From a virus: 35,594 nucleotides of DNA. A model generated the notes under the pieces. It did not search any database and had not been told where the DNA came from. It saw only the letters and a list, made by a program, of their open reading frames with translations. The stretch lies in IMG/VR virus record IMGVR_UViG_3300017951_002642, positions 1 to 35,594 of that record; one strand, written 5' to 3'. Shown here piece after piece: positions 14,724 to 21,435 of this stretch. Made by a program: the position numbers and the translations under genes. The stretch's first letter is position 1, and each line of letters starts with the position of its first letter.

Positions 14724-15663
14724 TTCTTGGCTTTCTCTTGTAACTTCGACCGGCATTCTTGAATCGGCTAAGTCTTACGAATCGTTACTTAGTGCTGCTC
14801 ACGCTGACTATTCAGTAGTCACAAATCAGGTGTACGTCTATGACCGTTTTGTGGATACTTTTGTTCAGGTACCTAATAGGTTTGTCACCGGTCGTGAAAT
14901 TGACGAACGACTAGAGAACTGGGAAGTTGTCAAAGAGCGCTATGAGGTAGAGCAGAACCAAAAGATTTTAGAACGTGCCCACGCTTTAATTCGCAAGTAC
15001 AATGGTTCGGCAGATTTCACGGGATGTGGCGTACTTGATCATGGGCGTAAGTTCTTTGCTATAGTTCGTACTGGTTCGATAACTATCCCCACGTTAGATG
15101 AGGGCAATGACATCATTGACTCCTACGTAGTGGTCATGACCTCCCACGATGGTAGCATCCCTATTTGCTATTACAATTTGGATAGCAGGCGGTCGAATAA
15201 CACGACCTACAGGTTCGCAACCTCCCCGACATCAGAGTTTAGTATACGCAAACGTCACACACCTAGCGGTGCCAACCTAAACCAAGAGGCTACCGAAGCC
15301 TTAAACATGCGGACTAAGTGGTCTGACCATATGAGTTCTGCCATTGCAAAGTTGTTTGTTCCCACATCTGCTTCTGCTGTGGAAAAGACACTGGAAAAGT
15401 TTTGGCCGACCAAGTATGCTGCCACCGAGAAAAAGCGGGAGCACGCTGAAGGGGTTCACGAAACCATTAACGGACTGTACCGCAGTTCTCAAAACATTGG
15501 GTCTTTTGGGGAGTGCAGGTGGTCTTTACTTAATGCAATCAATGAGTATATTGACTTTCAACGAAATATATCTGACAAGGAAGCGGCTCAGCACTCTTTA
15601 GAGATTGACAATTATAGCCACCGGTTAAAGTTAAACGTGTTTGAATGGTTGAATACTGTTTAG
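14713..15663 (+). CDS. DUF932-like phage/plasmid protein
   Basis: A 316-aa protein of the DUF932 (phage/plasmid-like TIGR03299) type. Recognisable parts are the YDRFVDTFVQVPNRFVTGREID segment after the N-terminus and CGVLDHGRKFFAIVRTG in the centre, followed by a region of strands with RKRHTPSGAN and a helical C-terminus. Members are common in phages and plasmids; function is not settled. ATG 14713 overlaps mazG by 11 nt; an in-frame start 30 nt upstream is disfavoured. It converges on the ferredoxin gene with a 4-nt overlap of stop codons, so transcripts from the two strands collide here without an evident terminator. Confidence 0.75.
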   Translation: MTGNSWLSLVTSTGILESAKSYESLLSAAHADYSVVTNQVYVYDRFVDTFVQVPNRFVTGREIDERLENWEVVKERYEVEQNQKILERAHALIRKYNGSADFTGCGVLDHGRKFFAIVRTGSITIPTLDEGNDIIDSYVVVMTSHDGSIPICYYNLDSRRSNNTTYRFATSPTSEFSIRKRHTPSGANLNQEATEALNMRTKWSDHMSSAIAKLFVPTSASAVEKTLEKFWPTKYAATEKKREHAEGVHETINGLYRSSQNIGSFGECRWSLLNAINEYIDFQRNISDKEAAQHSLEIDNYSHRLKLNVFEWLNTV

Positions 15664-15926
15664 TCAACTTCGATGAAAATACATTCTCCGGGACACTCTT
15701 CTGCGGCATCAATTGTGTCAGCAAGCAAGTTTTCAGGAACTTCTGCCTGACCTTCCGCCATTTGATAAACAGGCCCATCTGCATTACCGTTTGGCCCCTT
15801 TACGTTCGGCCACTGCACTTCTTTAACATATGCTAAACCGTCATCGTGCATCTCAAAAATATCGGGGCAGATTTCTGCACACAGTCCATCCCCCGTACAC
15901 AAATCTTGGTCGATCCATACCTTCAT
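15660..15926 (-). CDS. Single-cluster ferredoxin
   Basis: An 88-aa electron carrier. C10-x2-D13-x2-C16-x3-C20-P replaces the usual second cluster Cys by Asp, as in Pyrococcus furiosus-type [4Fe-4S] ferredoxin; C78-P supplies the distal ligand, and C20 and C82 are extra cysteines. It may hold a [3Fe-4S] or a [4Fe-4S] cluster. Residues about 37-62 are a Pro/Gly/Asn-rich insertion. A strong GAGGAGG lies 5 nt before the ATG. It lies 9 nt downstream of the terminase gene on the same strand, so it is probably co-transcribed with it. No reductase or partner oxygenase is nearby; it may supply electrons to a host enzyme or the PAPS-reductase-like protein. Confidence 0.9.
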   Translation of the reverse strand: MKVWIDQDLCTGDGLCAEICPDIFEMHDDGLAYVKEVQWPNVKGPNGNADGPVYQMAEGQAEVPENLLADTIDAAEECPGECIFIEVD

Positions 15927-15935
15927 ATTTCCTCC

Positions 15936-17252
15936 TCAAATGATAATTTCTATTTTACGCCTGATACCCATACCTAATCCTGCACATAAGTTAAATGCGT
16001 GGGTAGCGGCATCAACTTGGTCGTCGTGGACTCTCGCTTCTGGGAATGATGATACTTCATCAATAAAGTCCGTGTTCCACGATGCTCTAATTAGTTTAAC
16101 ATTTCCGTTAGCCACTGCTGCGGCAAAAGGCTTTGCTCTAGTAACTTTATCACCTGTTGCTCTTTGTCCAGAAAAGTTGTAACCCGGAAGAACATATCTG
16201 GCGTACTGGTCAATCAAGTTCTTGCCTGCTGATCCCGGCTCTTGTTCCATCTGAATCATAATTTCAGGGCCATCTTCTTCAGCAGTTTCTCTAACGAACT
16301 TTTCAACCTTTTCCCCTTTGGCCCTGATGCGGCGAACATCCAGAATATAAAATATTCCGTTATCAAAGGCACCTAAACAACCGACTGTCCAGTCAGGGTC
16401 GGGGTTAGAGTTTGAGGGTTCTGTTCCTGCCAAGTCCCAGAATCGGACTACAGTTGTGTCTTTGCTGAGTTCTGGAACTTCACTAGGTTCGATAATTTCA
16501 AAGTTGTTTCTATCGAACATTGAACCGAGGGTTGTCGCCCACCAGTCACCAAACTCTAGCCGCTTACGTTCGATTGGGTCAAGTTCTGAAAGCATGGCAC
16601 GGTACGATGTTGGGTCGATTCCGGGGTTATCTGTAAGCATTGAAGGAATGAAGATGCGTCCGTTGTCCTTGCCTTCTACTAAGAACCGTTGGCGTACCCA
16701 GTTTGGTGCAGGGTTAGTGGCGCATCTCATCCGCAAAGGGACTGTGGATAATGGCCCTGTTGCCGGACGGCGTAGACGAGAGAACATGTACCTATAATCA
16801 GACTCTCTTATTTCTGTAACCTCATCCATCCCAATAAACTGAAACTCTGAACCCTTATATCGCAAGTAGTCATTTACGTTATTCAAATAACCGAACGTAA
16901 TGCGTGCTCCCGAAGGGAACGTTGCAGTGTATTGGTTGGCGTTCCAGTTAACATCATCGAATTGCATGATCCACTCTCGGAAACGGTCCATGAGGGCACC
17001 GGGAAGCGCAAGGTCTGCGTATGTACGACGGAACAGGATTGCTGAGTAGTTGGGAACGTCCACGTATTGCAAAGCAGCCATGATTAAAGCAGAAGATTTA
17101 CCACCGCCCGCCGCTCCGCCAAACATAACTTCTTGTCCTTCTGAACGAAGAAACACTTTTTGAGTTAACGACGGCTCCTCAACCCAGTATTCTGAACGAC
17201 GTGGCTCTAAGTATTCTTTGATTTTCTGCCAGTCTTGCGTTTGCGTTGACAT
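15936..17252 (-). CDS. terL: Terminase large subunit
   Basis: The DNA-packaging motor, 438 aa and apparently complete. ATPase domain: Walker A GGAAGGGKSS at 45-54, Walker B FIGMDE ending with D143-E144, and the CATNPAP coupling motif near 177-183. Nuclease domain (RNase H-like): FWDLAGTE with D273, and HDDQVDAATHAF with D410, D411 and D414. ATG 17252 is preceded by TAGGAG; an upstream TTG (17273) lacks a ribosome site. It is encoded on the strand opposite to portal and capsid, which is unusual for tailed phages. No small terminase subunit is recognisable in the window. The gene is followed by the ferredoxin. Confidence 0.95.
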   Translation of the reverse strand: MSTQTQDWQKIKEYLEPRRSEYWVEEPSLTQKVFLRSEGQEVMFGGAAGGGKSSALIMAALQYVDVPNYSAILFRRTYADLALPGALMDRFREWIMQFDDVNWNANQYTATFPSGARITFGYLNNVNDYLRYKGSEFQFIGMDEVTEIRESDYRYMFSRLRRPATGPLSTVPLRMRCATNPAPNWVRQRFLVEGKDNGRIFIPSMLTDNPGIDPTSYRAMLSELDPIERKRLEFGDWWATTLGSMFDRNNFEIIEPSEVPELSKDTTVVRFWDLAGTEPSNSNPDPDWTVGCLGAFDNGIFYILDVRRIRAKGEKVEKFVRETAEEDGPEIMIQMEQEPGSAGKNLIDQYARYVLPGYNFSGQRATGDKVTRAKPFAAAVANGNVKLIRASWNTDFIDEVSSFPEARVHDDQVDAATHAFNLCAGLGMGIRRKIEIII

Positions 17253-17258
17253 ATCTGC

Positions 17259-17290
17259 TTGTCTCCTAGACAAATAAAAGGTACAGTATA
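17259..17290. promoter_or_regulatory. Overlapping divergent promoters between terL and the head operon
   Basis: Plus strand: TTGTCT (17259-17264), 17-nt spacer, TACAGT (17282-17287), then 6 nt and ATG 17294, another leaderless arrangement. Minus strand: a -10-like TATACT (complement of 17285-17290) overlaps the plus -10 and would start terL mRNA near 17278 with a short leader carrying the TAGGAG site; its -35 is poor. Both -10 boxes share the palindrome GTATAC, so the two directions could compete for polymerase. Confidence 0.65.
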
Positions 17291-17293
17291 CCT

Positions 17294-17452
17294 ATGAGGA
17301 ATATTCTAAATCGTCAGGCCATCGCCCATTTACTCATGGGCGCTGGTATACTATTAGTAGGCTTTGGTATTAGTATACTGAGTTTGGGGTGGGGTCTGGC
17401 AAGTGCTGGCCTTGCTTGTGGAATTTACGGCTATCTGCTAGGGGCTGAATAA
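17294..17452 (+). CDS. 52-aa membrane protein at the head of the structural operon
   Basis: A small protein of 52 residues, below common gene-calling limits. After a short basic start (MRNILNRQ) almost the whole chain is hydrophobic and Gly-rich (about residues 9-50), consistent with two tightly packed membrane helices. Support for reality: an ATG exactly 6 nt after a -10 box with a matching -35, and a TAATG junction in which its stop overlaps the portal start. Function unknown; a membrane anchor, holin-like or superinfection-exclusion role are all possible. Confidence 0.7.
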   Translation: MRNILNRQAIAHLLMGAGILLVGFGISILSLGWGLASAGLACGIYGYLLGAE

Positions 17453-18912
17453 TGGCGTGGAACTCAGGTTCAAACAAATCCTTACAGAATATCAGTGATG
17501 GTCAAAAAGCGGCACCTATTTCTGTGGGTGCCCCCATCTCTTACAGTCCTTCTCTCGGGGAGAACCGAGGGTATCATGACGGCTGGGATATTACAAAGGC
17601 TTACCGAGACGGTGTTTCTAAGGTAACTTGGGTATTCAGATGCATTGATGTGATTGCATCTAATCAGGCCCGTCTGCCCATGATTTTCCGTAAGGACAAC
17701 AACCCATTTGGTGAAGTTGTTGCAAACAACCAGATGCTAAAACTTTTTAACAATACTGCTAATGACGGTGAGAATGCTTTCGCATTTCGGTATCGGCTTT
17801 CAGCACAGTTGCTTATGAGCAGCCGTGGTGCGTTTGTTGAAATTGTTCGTGGGCGTGGCGGGGCACCAATTGCTTTACACCTTCTCCCTCCACAAAACAC
17901 ATCCCCTATCCCAGATGTAACGAAGTTCGTTAAAGGTTTTGAGGTAAAGATTAACGCCACAGAGAAGCGTACCATTAAGCCAGAAAATGTTATTTGGATT
18001 CGCCGCCCCCATCCCCTTGACCCCTATCTGTCCATGACGCCTATGGAAGCAGCGGGGGTTGCTATCGAACTTGAAAATTTGGCTAAAGTTTACAACCGGA
18101 ACTTCCTGATTAACGATGGTCGCCCCGGTGGCTTGCTCGTTCTTCGTAGTGAAATTGCTGATGAAGACAAGGAAGAACTGCGATCACGGTTCCGTGGTAA
18201 TATTGGCCGAGCAGGGTCTGTCGGAGTTATTTCTTCTGACGACGGTGCAGATTTTGTTGATACCGCTGCTAGTCCACGTGATGCTGCTTATATCCAGATG
18301 CGCACAGTAACAAAAGAAGAGATTTTGGCCGCATTTGGCGTTCCTGAGTCTATCATTGGTAACTCCTCTAACCGAACATTCTCCAATGCCATGGAAGAGG
18401 GCAAGGTGTTTTGGATGGAAACAATGTCTCCTCACCTTGATTTGATCGCTCGCTCTTTCGACAAGATTGACGATACTTACTTCGTGGACTTTGATACTTC
18501 TAACGTACCGATTTTGGTGCTAGCAAAGCAGGAGCGGGAACGTCATTATTTGACTGAGTTCCAAACTGGTCTTATTAGTGCCAATGAGTATCGTGAAGCC
18601 TCTGGCCGCAAGCGGGTTGTGTCAGACATTGCTGATTCGTTGCTTTCCAACCCAAATCAGACTCCAATCGCTAATACCGAAAAGGCCATGAATGAGCAGA
18701 CCGGTGTAGAAAGTGGCGTCCCTCTAGACGTTCAAGCCCAAGAGGCACAGCAGTCCGTAGTGACCGAGTTTAGTCCTGAAGCGGGCGGTTTCGTAGAGGC
18801 TGGTACTGTAACCGGTACTCAAAATATTGAGGCTCCGGCTTCGGCTGTTCCGAGTGAACTTGAGGGAGATGAACCGGAGGGTAGGAAGAGCGCCCCTTTT
18901 CAACGAGCCTAA
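17452..18912 (+). CDS. Portal protein, HK97 type
   Basis: The dodecameric channel at the capsid vertex through which DNA enters and leaves. The 486-aa product has the phage portal (HK97-like) signature: WVFRCIDVIASNQARLP near residue 60, FRYRLSAQLLMSSRGAFVEI, a stem/crown region with KVYNRNFLINDGRPGGLL, and EEILAAFGVPESIIG near residue 300. After about residue 395 the chain becomes Ser/Glu/Pro-rich and low in structure. Its start overlaps the stop of the 52-aa membrane gene. Near its end lies a slippery CCCTTTT in frame-shifting phase, allowing some ribosomes to continue into the MuF frame and make a portal-MuF fusion. Confidence 0.95.
   Translation: MAWNSGSNKSLQNISDGQKAAPISVGAPISYSPSLGENRGYHDGWDITKAYRDGVSKVTWVFRCIDVIASNQARLPMIFRKDNNPFGEVVANNQMLKLFNNTANDGENAFAFRYRLSAQLLMSSRGAFVEIVRGRGGAPIALHLLPPQNTSPIPDVTKFVKGFEVKINATEKRTIKPENVIWIRRPHPLDPYLSMTPMEAAGVAIELENLAKVYNRNFLINDGRPGGLLVLRSEIADEDKEELRSRFRGNIGRAGSVGVISSDDGADFVDTAASPRDAAYIQMRTVTKEEILAAFGVPESIIGNSSNRTFSNAMEEGKVFWMETMSPHLDLIARSFDKIDDTYFVDFDTSNVPILVLAKQERERHYLTEFQTGLISANEYREASGRKRVVSDIADSLLSNPNQTPIANTEKAMNEQTGVESGVPLDVQAQEAQQSVVTEFSPEAGGFVEAGTVTGTQNIEAPASAVPSELEGDEPEGRKSAPFQRA
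18894..18900 (+). other. Slippery heptamer for -1 ribosomal frameshift
   Basis: In the portal frame the codons read GCC CCT TTT CAA, so the heptamer is C CCT TTT, the X XXY YYZ pattern in correct phase. Slipping back one base re-pairs CCT to CCC and TTT to TTT, giving the same Pro482-Phe483, after which reading goes on as Ser-Thr-Ser in the MuF frame. The portal stop is 9 nt further. A small stem CTAAA (18909-18913) / TTTAG (18923-18927) starts 8 nt downstream and could stimulate slipping, though it is weak. Confidence 0.7.
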
Positions 18913-19694
18913 AGTTTGGTGATTTAGCAAAGAATTCCCCGTGGGAGCAGAAAGCACTGTATCGGGTTGATTCTTTAGAGGCTCAGGTTTCTAAGCAGTT
19001 AGATGATATTATTGATTCTCAGGAAGAAGCAACTCTCGCTGCGATTGCGGCCCCCACAGCGACTGCTTTGTTAAATTTAGGAACGGATTCTAATTTTGCT
19101 TCTGTGGTTCCTATGACTGAGTTAGCCGTAAGCACTGCACCTTTACTCGCATCCATGCGTAGTATCTATGAGCAGGCGGTGTCCGACAACATTCAAGAAG
19201 GGTTTGGGGACACTGTAACAGAGCAACAGGCAGAAGCGGCAGTTTCAGAGCACATAGCCACGGTAAACGAATTCAATAGTACTACTCAAAATCAAGTTGC
19301 TCAGGCGTTGGGCGCTGCTTCTGTTGCGAAAGCAGAAGATGGCGGGGACATAGACGTTGCCTTTAAGGCTATTTTGGCGGCAACTTTAGTCAAAGCGGTT
19401 TTCAATAAATTACGCAGCAACCGCAAACGAATGATTGTAGATTCTGCTGTTTTAGGTCCTTACAATCAAGGGCTATTTGATTCTGCCAGCAATAGCGATG
19501 TTGCTTTGAATAAGCAGTGGATTTCATTAAAAGATGAGCGAGTTCGGATACCGCACAAGCAGTTGCATGGTGACATTGTGCCTGTAAGTAGCCCATTTTT
19601 TGTGAATGGCGTTCCAATTAGGTTCCCGAAAGACCCAGTTGCTCCGCCTTCATTAACTATCAACTGTCGTTGCGTGTTGAAGTTTACCAGATAA
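18900..19694 (+). CDS. MuF-like head morphogenesis domain, expressed by -1 frameshift from portal
   Basis: 264 residues after the slip site. The frame is open from 18885 but has no ATG, GTG or TTG until a TTG at 19068, which would discard a plausible 56-residue helical N-terminal part (WEQKALYRVDSLEAQVSKQL). The C-terminal part is a clear MuF/SPP1 gp7-type minor head domain: DERVRIPHKQLHGD, then FVNGVPIRFPKDP and the ending NCRC. Fused products would be 747 aa: portal residues 1-483 plus this domain. MuF proteins sit inside the capsid near the portal and are sometimes fused to portal in other phages. Alternative explanations are a CTG or ATT start, initiation at TTG 19068, or an error in the sequence. 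Confidence 0.8.
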   Translation, partial: STSLKFGDLAKNSPWEQKALYRVDSLEAQVSKQLDDIIDSQEEATLAAIAAPTATALLNLGTDSNFASVVPMTELAVSTAPLLASMRSIYEQAVSDNIQEGFGDTVTEQQAEAAVSEHIATVNEFNSTTQNQVAQALGAASVAKAEDGGDIDVAFKAILAATLVKAVFNKLRSNRKRMIVDSAVLGPYNQGLFDSASNSDVALNKQWISLKDERVRIPHKQLHGDIVPVSSPFFVNGVPIRFPKDPVAPPSLTINCRCVLKFTR

Positions 19695-19734
19695 ATATAT
19701 AAAATACCCCTGAGCACTTTTATATAAACCCTAC

Positions 19735-19762
19735 TTGACGTAAGTCACTGAGGGGATACTAT
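19735..19762 (+). promoter_or_regulatory. Promoter of the prohead protease gene
   Basis: TTGACG (19735-19740), 16-nt spacer, TACTAT (19757-19762), followed by a leader with AAGGAG before ATG 19793. CCCCT (19717-19721 region) and AGGGG (19751-19755) could pair across the -35, but no terminator is evident in this 98-nt gap. Confidence 0.65.
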
Positions 19763-19792
19763 ATTAATGTTGCAATGTCCTTAAGGAGAGTC

Positions 19793-21409
19793 ATGACTAC
19801 TTTAGTTGAGTACGCAGATGTCGTTGAAGACACTGATCCCGCATTTGATTTCAAAGCAATTTCCGGCCAGATCGGTATCGACAAGGCACAAGGCATTGTT
19901 GAAGCCTTTGTCTCAGGTATCGGCAATAAGGATTCAGTTGGCGATGTTGTCGTCTCTGGAGCGTTTAATGGCTCGTTGAAGCGCCGTAAGCCTCGTGTTG
20001 TTTGGGGTCACGACTGGAATCAGCCAATTGGTAAGGTTCTGGAAATTTACGAAGTTCCCAAGTCTGACCCTCGCCTTCCTGAAAAGATGAAGAGTGCCGG
20101 TATCGGCGGTCTTTTTGCAAAGGTCCAGTTCAATCTGAACACCGAGCGGGGACGTGAAGCGTTTGCGAACGTGGCATTCTACGGCATGGATCAGGAATGG
20201 TCAATCGGCTATAAGACGATTAATGCTGATTTTGACGCTTCTCGTCAGGCTAATATGCTTAAGGAAGTAGAACTGTACGAGATTTCTCCGGTTCTGCATG
20301 GGGCCAACCAGTTGACTGGCACAATCTCTGTAAAAGACGATAATGAAGGAACTTCTGAGAAGGGTGGAATGTACAACATGGATGACGACAAAGACGCTCC
20401 TTCCAATCGTGCAGATGCGATGTCTGCAATGATGGGGCGGATGCTTTCCCAAGCACTTCGTAAGCCGGTTCAAATTCTAGAGATTAATGACAATAGCGTT
20501 GTTTTCCAGACTGGCGAAAACATGATTTGGATGGCTACATTCAACCGTGAAGGTCAGCAGATCATGATTGGTAAGCCCACTCGTGTGAAGCCTATGACAA
20601 CTTATACTCCAATGGGAGATGCCGCACCTACGTCGATGATGGTGAAGGACCCAGATGAGAAGGATGCCGAAGAGCCTGAAGGTATTCGTGACGCTAATCC
20701 AGAGCAGGGAACTTGGGCTACGCCTGACATTGCTCTAGCATGGTCGAAGACTTTTGGCTGCTCAGGCTACCATTCACATGGTGGGGGCTATCTGCCCTGC
20801 GAGACACACGACGAGTACCTAGAGGCTCTTGAGAAGTTTGATGGAAACGCAAACATTAACTCCCACAACAACTATCTTGAAGGTGTTGAAGTGGAAGAAG
20901 CAAAGAGTGCTGGTTGTGGTTGCGAGTCTGAAAAAGATGCTTGTTCTTGCGAGACTGAGGAAAAGGGCCACATGATGCGTGGAGACCGTAAGCCTGATTA
21001 CCTTAAGGACCCGATGGCACTCTTGTTGATGGCCTATAACGAAATGCTCAAGATTCGTGGTGCTGGTGAAGTGCGTGAGGCCACCCTGTCTCTTATTAAC
21101 GAACTTGAAGATTTCTTGACTTCTGCTCCCATGTCTCGCCCGATGGAACAGGGTGAGAAGGTTACGTCAGGTTTTGTTGTGCACGTTAAGTGCTCTGACA
21201 ATGAAGCATTTGATGTAAGTGGTGCAGTTGCTGAGGTTCCTGTATTTACTTTCAAATCAGAGGATGGAGTTGACTTGCATTTCTCAACTAAGGTTGAGCA
21301 TGAAGAGTTGTTAGCCAAGGTTGCGACTGCTCTTGCCGGTTTGTCTTTTGATCCTGAGATTTCCGTTTCAAAGCCCGCCACCCTTGACACTGAAGACGGT
21401 GTTGAGTAA
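19793..21409 (+). CDS. HK97-type prohead protease with long C-terminal extension
   Basis: Serine protease (S78 family) that cleaves scaffold and capsid N-termini during head maturation. In the first ~185 residues, GIVEAFVSGIGNKDSVGDVV, H73 in VWGHDW and S137 in EWSIGYKT mark the catalytic core, and LYEISPVLHGAN ends it. The 538-aa product is far longer than the usual ~200 aa. The extension contains a strand-rich stretch (about 220-270), a Cys/His motif C323-x3-H327-x8-C336-x2-H339, an acidic Cys-rich patch (CGCESEKDACSC) and a C-terminal alpha/beta region. ATG 19793 follows AAGGAGAG; an ATG at 19775 is in frame but lies before this ribosome site. Confidence 0.9.
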   Translation: MTTLVEYADVVEDTDPAFDFKAISGQIGIDKAQGIVEAFVSGIGNKDSVGDVVVSGAFNGSLKRRKPRVVWGHDWNQPIGKVLEIYEVPKSDPRLPEKMKSAGIGGLFAKVQFNLNTERGREAFANVAFYGMDQEWSIGYKTINADFDASRQANMLKEVELYEISPVLHGANQLTGTISVKDDNEGTSEKGGMYNMDDDKDAPSNRADAMSAMMGRMLSQALRKPVQILEINDNSVVFQTGENMIWMATFNREGQQIMIGKPTRVKPMTTYTPMGDAAPTSMMVKDPDEKDAEEPEGIRDANPEQGTWATPDIALAWSKTFGCSGYHSHGGGYLPCETHDEYLEALEKFDGNANINSHNNYLEGVEVEEAKSAGCGCESEKDACSCETEEKGHMMRGDRKPDYLKDPMALLLMAYNEMLKIRGAGEVREATLSLINELEDFLTSAPMSRPMEQGEKVTSGFVVHVKCSDNEAFDVSGAVAEVPVFTFKSEDGVDLHFSTKVEHEELLAKVATALAGLSFDPEISVSKPATLDTEDGVE

Positions 21410-21435
21410 AATACTCACGAGCAATGGAGTTCAAA

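Noticed and set aside
17253-17273. TTG 17273 as terL start
   Set aside because: It would begin before the TAGGAG site that serves ATG 17252.
19068-19694. TTG 19068 as start of a separate MuF gene
   Set aside because: It has no ribosome site and would remove a plausible N-terminal helical segment that is open back to the slippery site; kept only as an alternative.
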